Positions 1-8,506 of a stretch of 64,000 nt of DNA are shown here, piece after piece. The notes under the pieces are model-generated. The model saw nothing but the letters and a program-made list of their open reading frames with translations. It was not told the DNA's origin and did not search any database. Position numbers and translations under genes: made by a program. This DNA comes from Prochlorococcus marinus XMU1411. Its GTDB lineage: Bacteria; Cyanobacteriota; Cyanobacteriia; PCC-6307; Cyanobiaceae. Where the stretch lies: positions 620,001 through 684,000 of the forward strand of contig NZ_JAAORI010000003.1 in NCBI RefSeq assembly GCF_017696075.1, in the 5' to 3' direction. The first letter of the stretch is position 1. Every line of letters starts with the position of its first letter.

Positions 1-469
1 AAATAAAAATTAAAAATCTAATTTTATGAACAAAATTAAGCTCTTTATTACCAGATGTTAGACCTAAATCTGGTTTAAGGAATGAGTAAAAAGCTAATAA
101 TATGGATATTATTCCTAAAATTAAGTACAAATAATTTTCAGATATAGATTCAACTACAGAAGCCCCAAAAATTACTCCTGGCAATCCAAAAATTAAAATT
201 TGACAAGCAACACTTATATCATTACCTAAAGATTTGTAATTTCTTAAGGAACCCCCTATTCCTAGTGCTACTGTTGCTAATTTATGACTAGCCAGAGCCT
301 GATAATAAGGAACTCCAGATAAAATCAATGCAGGCAATTGTAATAATCCTGCTCCTCCTCCAGAAATCGCTGAGAACGTATTAGAAAAAAACGATATCAA
401 AAAGATATAAATACTTTTAAATATAGAATCATCAAAATCTACTAATAATATTGTTAATAAATAAAGCAT
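1..469 (-). CDS. TauE/SafE-family membrane permease (partial, 3' end cut)
   Basis: The reading frame is open from an ATG at 467-469 to the left edge, about 156 codons. The start of the protein has a glycine-rich stretch SGGGAGLLQLPAL followed by hydrophobic segments, which is the typical first half of TauE/SafE (sulfite exporter/DUF81) permeases. It would sit in the cytoplasmic membrane and move an organosulfur or other anion; the substrate cannot be told. The start overlaps the stop of a tiny upstream ORF in a TAATG arrangement, suggesting coupled translation. The C-terminal half lies outside the window. Confidence 0.75.
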   Translation of the reverse strand, partial: MLYLLTILLVDFDDSIFKSIYIFLISFFSNTFSAISGGGAGLLQLPALILSGVPYYQALASHKLATVALGIGGSLRNYKSLGNDISVACQILIFGLPGVIFGASVVESISENYLYLILGIISILLAFYSFLKPDLGLTSGNKELNFVHKIRFLIFI

Positions 470-564
470 TAACTATAAAATGTCCTTTGTATTAATAATT
501 TAAAATTATTCTCTTCATAAGAAGCATTTGCTTTAAGAAGTCTTATATTATCTTTTTCAATCAT
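469..564 (-). CDS. Small hypothetical ORF overlapping the TauE/SafE start
   Basis: A 31-codon ORF begins with ATG at 562-564 and ends in TAA at 469-471, sharing the TAATG overlap with the permease gene. The product is polar and has no recognisable domain. No clear ribosome binding site precedes it. It could be a short coupled leader or a chance ORF; the overlap is the only real support. Confidence 0.3.
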   Translation of the reverse strand: MIEKDNIRLLKANASYEENNFKLLIQRTFYS

Positions 565-609
565 ACTTTAAAAAAAACTGTTATTATCGAAAAAATTATC
601 AAGAATTTT

Positions 610-951
610 ATGCATAGACAAGATGCAATTTATCTTGATCAGTTTTGCCCCAAGATAAGTAATAAAAATTGGAGAGAGTCACTTAATAAACTTACTAATT
701 ATAAATGTATTTATTGCGGTAAGCCCTCAGAATCTCTCGACCACCTTCACCCAATGGCAAAAGGGGGGATTAGCAGTTCAAGTAATTGCGTACCATGTTG
801 TTTGTCATGTAATGGGAAGAAATCAGATTCAGAAGTTCTTAGTTGGTACAGAAAACAAAATTTTTATGATCCTCGAAGAGCTATGGCTATACGAGCATGG
901 TTTAATGATGATTTAAAACTAGCTTCAGTTCTTTTGAACTACTTAAATTAA
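610..951 (+). CDS. HNH endonuclease family protein
   Basis: A 113-residue protein with the HNH core: CIYC at residues 33-36, the catalytic-type DHLHP at 44-48, and CCLSCN at 63-68, giving a paired-Cys zinc site around the beta-beta-alpha-metal fold. Such solitary HNH proteins cut or nick DNA. There is no intron, phage or restriction gene nearby to explain a role. The ATG at 610 is the only reasonable start. The length and motif spacing are normal for small bacterial HNH proteins. Confidence 0.85.
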   Translation: MHRQDAIYLDQFCPKISNKNWRESLNKLTNYKCIYCGKPSESLDHLHPMAKGGISSSSNCVPCCLSCNGKKSDSEVLSWYRKQNFYDPRRAMAIRAWFNDDLKLASVLLNYLN

Positions 952-1038
952 ACGATGAATGATAAATTGATTGAGATACAAAAAAATATTTTTGTATATC
1001 CTTAAACAGGATCCTTCATTTTAGTAAGAAATGGTTTA

Positions 1039-1233
1039 TTAAATTATTCTTATTCTTTCTGAATTAATATTATTGCTCTTAAAAATCGAGATATTAGAAT
1101 AATCATCTTTCCACATTATTGGTGAATCTATAATCTTTCTCTCTGGAGACTTTACTGAAAAAATCAATCCAAATACAAAAAGGATGGTAATCAAAATTAT
1201 AGTCAATACTAATTTGTCTGAAATATTATTCAT
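1039..1233 (-). CDS. Hypothetical small membrane protein
   Basis: A 64-residue ORF with one hydrophobic segment at about residues 8-26 followed by a polar tail. No domain is recognised. Its start lies 9 bp downstream of the stop of the secreted protein at 1243-1644, on the same strand, so the two probably form an operon. Confidence 0.5.
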   Translation of the reverse strand: MNNISDKLVLTIILITILFVFGLIFSVKSPERKIIDSPIMWKDDYSNISIFKSNNINSERIRII

Positions 1234-1242
1234 TAAACTAAT

Positions 1243-1644
1243 CTATCTTGAAAAATTTATGTCAGGAGTAGTTTTTTCGTAAATTTCTAGAAAATATGAT
1301 TTAAAATAATCAACTCCCTCCTTTCCAATTAATCCAAACGACCATCCACAATCATTTACTACTTGCAATGAAATTTGATTTGCTAAGTCACTTTTCTCAA
1401 TCCATTTTTTCTGAGGATTGTAAGAGAAAGATATAATGTTTTCAGTTTTTACAATAGCTGATTTCATTGCTTCGTCTTTAGAAAGACCATTTTGGATGGC
1501 ATTACAATATTTCTTAGAGAAATTATTAGAAATCCTATTTTGTAGCAAACTAACACTAGGATCGGATGTATCAAAAGCCAAACCTATTGCAGGTTTTAAT
1601 TGAATAATTATAAAAAAAAGTAAGACAAAAAGTAATTTTAACAA
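1243..1644 (-). CDS. Secreted hypothetical protein, paralogue of 20597-20989
   Basis: A 133-residue protein with an N-terminal signal-peptide-like segment (about residues 1-22) and a mature region of about 110 residues. Two Cys-containing motifs stand out: KKYCNA, then VNDCGWS about 50 residues later. The protein at 20597-20989 has the same layout (KVFCDA, then LDNCGEF) and the same length, so I read them as members of one family of exported small proteins, perhaps stabilised by a disulfide. The function is unknown. Confidence 0.65.
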   Translation of the reverse strand: MLKLLFVLLFFIIIQLKPAIGLAFDTSDPSVSLLQNRISNNFSKKYCNAIQNGLSKDEAMKSAIVKTENIISFSYNPQKKWIEKSDLANQISLQVVNDCGWSFGLIGKEGVDYFKSYFLEIYEKTTPDINFSR

Positions 1645-1795
1645 CAGCTATTAAAAAATAGTTTATAAGTAATATAATAATATTTTAAAATTGTTTTTCA
1701 ATTAAATTTGATAATTATTAAAAGCAAATTAAATTTCAATTTATTAATAATTAAAAGTATTGCGATAAGTTCAGTAATAATAGTCAGAGGTTTAT

Positions 1796-2029
1796 TTGAC
1801 TACAAATATGTACGAATCATTGATGACATTGCTATTTTTTCCTGATTGGACAAATGGATTACCTTCAGATTTCTTAATTCTTCATTTTTTTGTAGGAGCT
1901 GTGATTTTCCCATTCAACATGATTCATGCTAAAGCAAGAAAAATTGACAGTCAAAACCCACAGGAAGCCGCTAATGGGTATAAAAATTCTGACAATGCAA
2001 CATTTTTTGGATACGAGGAAATCAATTAG
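1796..2029 (+). CDS. Hypothetical small membrane protein
   Basis: A protein of 77 residues from TTG 1796, or 73 from ATG 1808. The TTG is favoured because AGAGG at 1786-1790 lies 5 nt upstream, while the ATG would be too far from it. There is a single hydrophobic stretch (about residues 24-40) and a polar C-terminus rich in Asn. No family is recognised. It is followed at 33 bp by another small membrane protein. Confidence 0.6.
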   Translation: MTTNMYESLMTLLFFPDWTNGLPSDFLILHFFVGAVIFPFNMIHAKARKIDSQNPQEAANGYKNSDNATFFGYEEIN

Positions 2030-2062
2030 ATTTCCATAAAATTTATTTAAGGAATTAGTTTA

Positions 2063-2290
2063 TTGATGATAATTTCCCTAAATACAGCTTTAGATCTTAA
2101 AATATTTAGTCCAAGTGAACCTATAGGAATATTCATAATTTTTGTAGGATTAATATTTACTGGCATGATTTTCTATATTATTTATGCTGTAAGTACTAAT
2201 AAAGAATCCTTAGAGGACAAAAAAATAAGAACTAAAAAGGAGTACTTACAAAAGGAGAAAATAGGAAAGTTATTTCCTAAGAAAAAATAA
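2063..2290 (+). CDS. Hypothetical small membrane protein
   Basis: A 75-residue protein with one membrane segment at about residues 21-43 and a strongly basic, lysine-rich C-terminal tail, so the tail probably faces the cytoplasm. No domain is recognised. It follows the gene at 1796-2029 on the same strand with a short gap and may be cotranscribed. Confidence 0.55.
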   Translation: MMIISLNTALDLKIFSPSEPIGIFIIFVGLIFTGMIFYIIYAVSTNKESLEDKKIRTKKEYLQKEKIGKLFPKKK

Positions 2291-2515
2291 ATTTAATTAC
2301 TTTATTACTATAAAGATATTTATTTATATTATTAATTATTAAATCAGTAGGATCTAAAAACATTAGTTTTAATTCTCTTAAATCAAACATTTTCTAAAAA
2401 ACTAACTATAACAACAAAATTATTTTTACGAGGACTTCATACTTGTTAATTGCTCAGCTAAATTATTTTCATATCAGGCAAAAAATGTTAAAAATGGAAA
2501 AAATAATTTGAAATC

Positions 2516-3019
2516 TTGGAAAATTCACCTCAATATCTATTTCTTGCTAGTGGAGTGAATAATGGGGAAGGGTTTTGGATTGTGGGAATAAAAAATTGCG
2601 ATGAAAATATTCTTGAGGATGAAAATCTTTTAGATTGCCATAGAAAAGAATTAATAGGTAGCGATTCAGCAAAAGATATTCTTTTAGCTATAAATTTAAA
2701 CGTAAATAATTTATTAAGTGAACTAAGAAACAAAAATTATTTAATTACAAGACCTTCAATGGGGATTCCCTTTGATATCCCTTTAGAAATCTTGGAAAAT
2801 ATTTTTGATTTTTGGTTAGATATTTATAAAAATCATGAAGCCTGGGAAGCTTGTTTAGGACTTCTTAAAGTTAGGAAAAGGATTCCCCTAACAAACCTAA
2901 TTGAAAGCAATAGTTTAGTGGGAAACTCTAAAAAATGGGCTATAAAAATTGAAACCTTACATACTTATGTTCCTTCTTCACATAAAAATGAAAAATTAAA
3001 TGACCCCATGTGGGAATAA
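2516..3019 (+). CDS. Hypothetical cytosolic protein
   Basis: A 167-residue soluble protein beginning at TTG 2516; the nearby ATG at about 2498 is in a different frame and stops quickly. It is acidic, with no signal peptide and no membrane segment. I do not recognise a family. It overlaps the spurious N-terminal extension of the next ORF but not that gene's likely ATG at 3094. It may be the first gene of a run with the two nucleotide-metabolism genes downstream. Confidence 0.6.
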   Translation: MENSPQYLFLASGVNNGEGFWIVGIKNCDENILEDENLLDCHRKELIGSDSAKDILLAINLNVNNLLSELRNKNYLITRPSMGIPFDIPLEILENIFDFWLDIYKNHEAWEACLGLLKVRKRIPLTNLIESNSLVGNSKKWAIKIETLHTYVPSSHKNEKLNDPMWE

Positions 3020-3093
3020 TTTTATCTTTAAATACTAAAAATATTTACTTCATTGGATATTTAAGTAAAAATAAAATAACAAATAATATAAAA

Positions 3094-3279
3094 ATGAATA
3101 AACCATATTCTTTTAGTATCGATCAAATGAACGGGATAGTTGAGGATACATACGCCAAGATAATAAATGAATGTGAAAATTTAAAAAAAAATACTAATTG
3201 TCCAAATGAGCAAGTAGTAGCACTTTTAAGTGTAATTGCTTCAAATTACGCTACTACAACAGAAGAAAAAGAAAATTAA
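3094..3279 (+). CDS. Small hypothetical protein
   Basis: A 61-residue protein from ATG 3094. An in-frame extension to ATG 3010 exists, but it overlaps the previous gene and adds low-complexity sequence, so I chose the internal start. It is helical and polar with two Cys residues (about 28 and 36). The stop is directly followed by the ATG of the phosphoribosyltransferase gene at 3281, so the genes are probably cotranscribed. Confidence 0.5.
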   Translation: MNKPYSFSIDQMNGIVEDTYAKIINECENLKKNTNCPNEQVVALLSVIASNYATTTEEKEN

Positions 3280-3280
3280 G

Positions 3281-3676
3281 ATGATAAGTTATTTTACTTG
3301 GAGCGAATTTGATAAGAGCGTAGAAGAAATAGCTGAAAAATGTAGGTTTAAGGAGTTTTCTGGAATATATGGAGTTCCTCGGGGTGGATTATGTCTTGCT
3401 GTAGCACTAAGCCATAAATTAAAAATTAAATTAATTTCAAAACCTATAAAAAATTCACTAATAGTTGATGATGTTTATGAAACTGGTCTTACATTAACGA
3501 CCTTCAAAGATATTGAAGGAGCAGTGTTTTTTGTATTATTTAGTAAGATTAAACCTACATGGTGGAATACAGTACACATATCAAAAAAAAGCCAATGGGT
3601 AGTTTTCCCATGGGAAAATACTTTAAATTCAAAAAATGACCGCGAAGAATATATCAAAAAAAGAGGTTTAAGTTGA
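3281..3676 (+). CDS. Phosphoribosyltransferase domain protein
   Basis: A 131-residue type I phosphoribosyltransferase. The PRPP-binding loop LIVDDVYETG is at residues 60-69, with the two adjacent Asp residues that bind the ribose hydroxyls, and GVPRGG at 31-36 is the dinucleotide-binding-type loop. It is shorter than hypoxanthine or xanthine phosphoribosyltransferases, and the base it uses is unknown. The ATG at 3281 is chosen; a longer frame to 3236 lies within the preceding gene. Its stop overlaps the TTG start of the next gene (TTGA), so translation is likely coupled. Confidence 0.8.
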   Translation: MISYFTWSEFDKSVEEIAEKCRFKEFSGIYGVPRGGLCLAVALSHKLKIKLISKPIKNSLIVDDVYETGLTLTTFKDIEGAVFFVLFSKIKPTWWNTVHISKKSQWVVFPWENTLNSKNDREEYIKKRGLS

Positions 3677-4131
3677 AAAAGAAATTATATTTGGCAAATC
3701 CATATGGATTTTCAAAACAAACTAAAAGTCTCTTAAATGAATTTATTGAAATCTTCAATGATTTAAATGTAGAAGTATTTGAACCTTTTGAGAGAGCAAA
3801 ACCATTAACACAACAAGAAAGTGAATGGGCATATGACGTTGCAAGAAGTAATTTCCATGATTTAAAAGAATGTGATTGTATTTTTGCGATTGTTAATGGA
3901 AATCCACCAGATGAAGGTGTAATGATTGAACTCGGTATCGCAATTGCTTTAAAAAAGGAAATCTTTTTATTCAGAGATGATTTTAGAAATTGTTCCGATA
4001 GCGATCAATACCCATTAAATCTAATGTTATTTCTTGGACTGCCTAAATATGATTGGGAAAAATATTATTTTGAATCATTACAAGATATAAAAAGTAATAA
4101 AAAAAGATTTGTTGAGTGGGCAAAAAAATAA
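3673..4131 (+). CDS. Nucleoside 2-deoxyribosyltransferase family protein
   Basis: A 152-residue protein starting at TTG 3673, overlapping the stop of the phosphoribosyltransferase. It shows the family order: LYLANPYGF near the N-terminus, then DCIFAIVNG at about 68-76, then the nucleophile-type Glu86 in EGVMIELG. These enzymes exchange bases between deoxynucleosides or hydrolyse deoxynucleoside monophosphates. Coupling to a phosphoribosyltransferase suggests a base or nucleotide salvage or clean-up pair, with the substrate unknown. Several family members are hydrolases rather than transferases. Confidence 0.8.
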   Translation: MKKKLYLANPYGFSKQTKSLLNEFIEIFNDLNVEVFEPFERAKPLTQQESEWAYDVARSNFHDLKECDCIFAIVNGNPPDEGVMIELGIAIALKKEIFLFRDDFRNCSDSDQYPLNLMLFLGLPKYDWEKYYFESLQDIKSNKKRFVEWAKK

Positions 4132-4217
4132 GCTTTATAAAACATCAATTCTTGAGTAGAAGTATGAATTTTAAATTTATCTAATGAGGTGCTAGAATAG
4201 TATTTATTTAGAAAATT

Positions 4218-4394
4218 TTGACACAAGTAACAGTTGGAGAGAATGAGGGAATTGAGTCAGCCCTTAGAAGATTTAAAAGACAAGTATCTAAATCTGGAAT
4301 CTTTGCAGATTTAAAAAGACTTAGGCATCACGAAACTCCTATTGAAAAATACAAAAGAAAGTTACAACAGAGAAGAAAAGCAAGAAGAAGATAA
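4218..4394 (+). CDS. rpsU: 30S ribosomal protein S21
   Basis: A 58-residue protein read from TTG 4218 to TAA 4392-4394. It begins [20 protein letters not shown] and ends in a very basic tail (QQRRKARRR), which is S21. It joins the small ribosomal subunit near the anti-Shine-Dalgarno end of 16S rRNA. There is no Shine-Dalgarno sequence before the TTG. A TAGAAT -10-like box lies about 20 bp upstream at 4193-4198, so the transcript may have a very short leader. Confidence 0.95.
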
Positions 4395-4466
4395 TCTCCT
4401 AGAACTTATAAAGTTTTTGTAAATTTTTAATATTATTAAAATTTATAGAGGTTAAAAAAGATTTAA

Positions 4467-4796
4467 CTATTTAAGTTTTTTAAGCTTCTTAACAAGATTT
4501 ATTCCAACTCCTGACACAGCAAGAAGATCTTTTTCATCTGCAGCAATAACTGCCTTTGTTGTTTTAAATCCAGCTTCATACAAAGCTTTTGCGCTTTTTG
4601 CTCCAACACCTGGAAGTGTAGTCAAAGTTTCAATATTTTTCTTAGAGTTTACCGCTTTGTTTTTTGTTTTTGTTTTTGTTTTTGTTTTTGTTTTTGCAGA
4701 CTTTGCTGCTTTTTTTTCTTTCTTTAAAGGAGTTTCAGGAGTTACTGCACTTTTAAATAAAATTGATTTTAGTTTGCTGAGAAATTTAGAAATCAT
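4467..4796 (-). CDS. Helix-hairpin-helix protein with Lys-Thr repeat linker
   Basis: A 109-residue protein. Residues about 57-109 form two helix-hairpin-helix units (LPGVGAKSAKAL and VSGVGINLVKKL), a non-specific DNA- or RNA-binding fold. The N-terminal part is basic and includes a run of Lys-Thr dipeptides coded by a 6-bp microsatellite. It resembles the C-terminal DNA-binding module of larger repair proteins, but no enzyme domain is attached. A likely role is nucleoid or DNA binding. Confidence 0.7.
   Translation of the reverse strand: MISKFLSKLKSILFKSAVTPETPLKKEKKAAKSAKTKTKTKTKTKNKAVNSKKNIETLTTLPGVGAKSAKALYEAGFKTTKAVIAADEKDLLAVSGVGINLVKKLKKLK
4659..4697. repeat. GTTTTT hexanucleotide microsatellite inside the HhH gene
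   Basis: About six tandem GTTTTT units on the plus strand, read as alternating Lys-Thr codons on the minus strand. The unit is a multiple of three, so copy-number change would alter linker length without a frameshift. Confidence 0.85.
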
Positions 4797-5065
4797 TGCA
4801 ATATATAAGTAATAAAATTAACTCTTCAATTTAATATTATCAAATTCCAGAGGAATTAATAACTAGACAATAACTAATTGAATAGAAATAATTTATTTAC
4901 AATTATATAAAGACACACATTTAATATTTATGCAAGCTTACCAGCCATTGCACGGTATTTTAAATTATTTTTAAAAACTTTTAAAAAGATAAAATGTTTA
5001 TTCAAAATTTAAAGGTATTTATTAATTAGTAAAGTTAAAATCTTATTAAAGAACAGATCATAAAA
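4797..5065. other. Intergenic region with nothing recognised
   Basis: An AT-rich spacer between a minus-strand and a plus-strand gene. It should hold the two divergent promoters. I see no ORF above 12 codons and no convincing hairpin or RNA motif. Confidence 0.4.
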
Positions 5066-5662
5066 ATGAAGCTTATTTTTATAAGTGGACCTTCAGGAAG
5101 CGGGAAAACAACTTTATCAAATCAAATAATAAAAAAAAATAAAAATGGTATTGTGTTAAGTACAGACAATTACTATAAGACAGGGTTAATAAGTAAATTA
5201 CTACCAAAATTTGTAGAAGGTTTCTTTGATAGAAGTATTAGTTTTAATAACAGACTATTCAAAAAAGATTTTGATTTTATTTATAAGAATGGAATTTCAA
5301 TCTGTGATCGTTATTATAATTTCGAAAAGAAAACAATTCAAAATATCTTAAACGAAAAAAATAATATTAGTTTTTTAATTGTTGAGGGTATATTTGCTAA
5401 AGAATTTTCAAACACTTTAAATAATAAGGATTATGTTTTTTTAGAACTAAAAACTAAAAAATATGAGTGCATGAAAAGAGTTGTCCAAAGAGATATAAAA
5501 GAAAGGGGGAAGGGTAAAAAACAAGCTCAGAATGATTTCTTAAAATCATGGAGCATTTATTACGAAAAATTCAAACCTAATAGCATAAAAAATAATACAA
5601 ATAAATTCATTATTGAAAAAAACACTGATATTGATCACATTCTGAAAAAATTATTTAATTAA
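5066..5662 (+). CDS. Uridine-kinase-like P-loop kinase
   Basis: A 198-residue protein with Walker A GPSGSGKTT at residues 8-16, STDNYYK at about 31-37 (the DxYY element of uridine/phosphoribulokinase-type kinases) and a FLIVEGIFA Walker B-like strand in the middle. It resembles uridine kinase but is only distantly so, and the substrate could be another nucleoside or sugar. It converges on the FAD oxidoreductase gene and overlaps its stop by 12 bp. Confidence 0.7.
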   Translation: MKLIFISGPSGSGKTTLSNQIIKKNKNGIVLSTDNYYKTGLISKLLPKFVEGFFDRSISFNNRLFKKDFDFIYKNGISICDRYYNFEKKTIQNILNEKNNISFLIVEGIFAKEFSNTLNNKDYVFLELKTKKYECMKRVVQRDIKERGKGKKQAQNDFLKSWSIYYEKFKPNSIKNNTNKFIIEKNTDIDHILKKLFN

Positions 5663-6817
5663 GTCTTTAATTTTTTTCTCTAATATTAAAGCACTTAAAA
5701 TTGAGCCTTCAATTCTGCCAAATCCATCTCCTTCAAACCAATCTCCGCAAAATCCAATTCTATATTTTTTACTAAATTGTAAAGATAATGGTACGGCAAG
5801 GCCAGAAGGTTGTGAAGCTCTCCATTTCATAATAGATATTTTTTCATCAAAAGTTAATTTACGTACTACAGAATTCTCTTCAAACAGTTTATTGAAATTT
5901 GTAATTATTATTTGTTTAAAAACTTCTTCATCTTTTGCACTTATATAAGAATTAATTAACTCTGGGTCTTTTGAATGTACTACAATCCCTAATTTATTAT
6001 TATCTTGCAGCTGAAAAATAATTCTTTCAAATTTATATTTTTTTTCTAAATTATTTTTTAAATAAAAATACCTTTGTTTTTTAGAATAATAATCTTTATA
6101 ACTATAATTTTCATTTGTATAAATTAAAAAAGTTAACCTAGGAATAAATGTTTGTTCTTCTAAGAAATTTAATAGTAAATCTATTTTTTTATCATTATTA
6201 ATAGGAATAGCTTTTCTTAATGGAATTTGATTTACGTTTAATATTTTTAAAGACCTCTTATGTAACAACAAATTGGTTGAACAAATTAGATATTTAGACT
6301 TGAATTTTTCGCCATTTTTTGATGTTAGTAACCATTCCTTATCATCAAACTTCATATCTACTATTAAAGTTTCAAAGAAAAAATCAATTTTCTCTTTTAA
6401 ATTATTTGACTCAATTATCTTTCTCGATAATTCACTCATGGAATCTAAAGATAGATAATTAACCCCGCAAGAAAATTCAGATGTTTTTATGGTTTCTAAA
6501 TTAGAATCTTCATTTAGAAAATATAAGTCTGAGTCGTCAATTTTTATATATTTATTTTCCAATAATTCATCAATATAACTTTTTAATAGAAGATTATTTT
6601 TACTGTTAGATATATTAAAATTTGGAGAACCGTGGTTTAGTTTCCATCCTTTATATTTTTTGCTTATTCTTGTACTTGATCTCCCTCCCAGTCCACGACC
6701 AATTTCAATTAATCCAACTTTTTTTGTAATATTATTTTTCAGATGCTTCGAAGCGAAAACACAAGCAGATATTCCTCCACCTATTATTAATAAGTCATAG
6801 GTAAAATCACTTTTCAT
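5651..6817 (-). CDS. FAD-dependent oxidoreductase, renalase/amine-oxidase-like
   Basis: A 388-residue protein. The N-terminal LLIIGGGISACVFA is the ADP-binding beta-alpha-beta motif, followed by IGRGLGGRSSTR and, near the C-terminus, FCGDWFEGDGFGRIEGS, which closes the FAD site. This is the pattern of cyanobacterial renalase-like NAD(P)/FAD proteins. The substrate is unknown. The MTHFR-like gene lies upstream with a 20-bp gap on the same strand, suggesting an operon of two flavin-type proteins. Confidence 0.8.
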   Translation of the reverse strand: MKSDFTYDLLIIGGGISACVFASKHLKNNITKKVGLIEIGRGLGGRSSTRISKKYKGWKLNHGSPNFNISNSKNNLLLKSYIDELLENKYIKIDDSDLYFLNEDSNLETIKTSEFSCGVNYLSLDSMSELSRKIIESNNLKEKIDFFFETLIVDMKFDDKEWLLTSKNGEKFKSKYLICSTNLLLHKRSLKILNVNQIPLRKAIPINNDKKIDLLLNFLEEQTFIPRLTFLIYTNENYSYKDYYSKKQRYFYLKNNLEKKYKFERIIFQLQDNNKLGIVVHSKDPELINSYISAKDEEVFKQIIITNFNKLFEENSVVRKLTFDEKISIMKWRASQPSGLAVPLSLQFSKKYRIGFCGDWFEGDGFGRIEGSILSALILEKKIKDLIK

Positions 6818-6837
6818 AGGTTTAATATTGACAGAAA

Positions 6838-7641
6838 TTATCTTTCATTTTCTAAAAAACTATAAACAGAATCAAGTTTCTCTAATGATGAAAAATCAGA
6901 TTCAATTACAGGAGTAATATTATTATTTTTATAAAAACTAACTAAATCACTAGTAAAATCAAAAAAATTATCTAAGGCAAATAAACACTTTTCTGATATG
7001 TATACCTCTTTCCAAGGACGAAATTTAAACCGCGCTATAAATTGTTTAGAAGGAATAAATAAACTTCCAAATAGATTTAATTTTTCATCCTTAACTATTT
7101 TCTTGAGATAAGTCAACTCATTCTGAAGAACTTTAATATCTGTGCCATATTGAAACCAAATTGAATTTATTAATCCAGTCGAAATTTTTCTTTCGAACCT
7201 TTCTCTTTCTGAAGAAATATTATAATATTTTTTCAAATATGGATTATAAGCTATACCTAATTTAACTTTTAAATTTTTTTCTTTTTCTAAATAAGCTAAT
7301 ACATCAACTGAGTCAAAGTTTTTTTTCTTATTTGATCCCGACACAAGTAGAATTTCATAATTTTTATTAGTCTGAGAAATTTTAACAAAATCCAAAAAAT
7401 CCTGATACGATTTTTCTTTATTTTTTGAATATTGATGATAAAGACTATAGTGATAGGTTACATTAAATTCATTATAATTCTTAGATATATATTTAATAGT
7501 TGAATTAAATAAATCCTTCTTTATAATTCCTTTACAGGGAATATTGATGTTGTTTATATTATTTAATTTGCAGAAATTAAGTTTATTGTCTAACTGAGAA
7601 ATATTTTTAAACGATAATTCAAATCTTATATTATTGTTCAT
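6838..7641 (-). CDS. Methylenetetrahydrofolate-reductase-like TIM-barrel protein
   Basis: A 267-residue protein. A strand ILLVSGS, then KVKLGIAYNP, then ERERFERKISTGLINSIWFQYGTD reproduces the order seen in MTHFR: pterin or flavin barrel strands, the family's GVAxxPE-type strand, and the KxxAGAxFxxTQ helix/strand. The canonical residues are loosely conserved, so the reaction cannot be assigned. It precedes the FAD oxidoreductase in a likely operon. The family call rests on motif order only. Confidence 0.5.
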   Translation of the reverse strand: MNNNIRFELSFKNISQLDNKLNFCKLNNINNINIPCKGIIKKDLFNSTIKYISKNYNEFNVTYHYSLYHQYSKNKEKSYQDFLDFVKISQTNKNYEILLVSGSNKKKNFDSVDVLAYLEKEKNLKVKLGIAYNPYLKKYYNISSERERFERKISTGLINSIWFQYGTDIKVLQNELTYLKKIVKDEKLNLFGSLFIPSKQFIARFKFRPWKEVYISEKCLFALDNFFDFTSDLVSFYKNNNITPVIESDFSSLEKLDSVYSFLENER

Positions 7642-7673
7642 TATTTAGTATTCATATTTAATCAATCAACATA

Positions 7674-7907
7674 TTAACGAAAACACGCATCTGCTACGAT
7701 TCTTATTTTGGAAGTCGTCTTTTTATTCTTAGCCTTTAGAAAATAACTGGGAGAAATCTCTAATGCAGCTTTTAAAGAAATTTTATCTTCTGCAGATTTT
7801 GCAATAATTTGTTTAAAACATTTCCAATTTTCTGGTATTACTAAACCGGGCCATGATAAATAAAGTCCTAAAAAAATACCGAAAAATAAAAACAAAAAAA
7901 ACCTCAT
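7674..7907 (-). CDS. Small exported or anchored hypothetical protein
   Basis: A 77-residue protein with a hydrophobic N-terminus (residues about 2-17) that could be a signal or anchor, then a basic soluble region with Cys30 and a Cys near the end. No domain is recognised. Confidence 0.5.
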   Translation of the reverse strand: MRFFLFLFFGIFLGLYLSWPGLVIPENWKCFKQIIAKSAEDKISLKAALEISPSYFLKAKNKKTTSKIRIVADACFR

Positions 7908-8078
7908 AACAAATAGAATTTTTAACTTTACTAATTAAAATAAAAAAAACAATAGTTCAATTGTATTGGAAAATAATTAATAAATTATTTCCTTTCTTCT
8001 TATCGCAGATATTTAATCCATAAAAGATTTTCATGAACTCGAGAGGTTAGAATAACAAATAAAGTATTATTTTAGAAT

Positions 8079-8483
8079 ATGGCTAGCCAAGATTATCTAA
8101 TTGCAATAGCTTTAATAGAGCAAAACTTAGTTAGAGCAATGCCTCTTGGAGGTAAAGAAATTAAAGATAATTTAGAGGAATCAGAAAATTTCAAGAAACT
8201 TGGGGAAGAGGTAATTTTAAATCTTCTAATGAGAGTGTTTCAAAGAAGTGATGAAGGTGCTTTAAAAAGGGCTTCTGAAGAAAAAGGTTTGCTCCTTGTT
8301 CATATGCATCCTAAAAGAATGCAAAAAGAGCTTCCATTTATCAAATCTGAATGGATAAGAGATGGAGATACACAACAATTTCTAAAATACCTTAGCAATC
8401 TTTCCAAAGAAGTATGGACTGCATCTTTTGTAAAGTACAAAGGGATTGAATTTACTTCTATTTCGAAGAATGAAGAGATCTAA
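8079..8483 (+). CDS. Conserved-looking hypothetical cytosolic protein
   Basis: A 134-residue soluble, mostly helical protein with a balanced charge and good codon usage for this genome. No motif points to a function. It stands alone between a minus-strand gene and the peptidase E gene, with which it converges. Confidence 0.6.
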   Translation: MASQDYLIAIALIEQNLVRAMPLGGKEIKDNLEESENFKKLGEEVILNLLMRVFQRSDEGALKRASEEKGLLLVHMHPKRMQKELPFIKSEWIRDGDTQQFLKYLSNLSKEVWTASFVKYKGIEFTSISKNEEI

Positions 8484-8506
8484 AATATATTAAAAATATT
8501 TTCTTT

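Noticed and set aside
976-997. AT-only hairpin after the HNH gene
   Set aside because: The stem has a single G-C pair and no proper T-run, so it is too weak to call a terminator.
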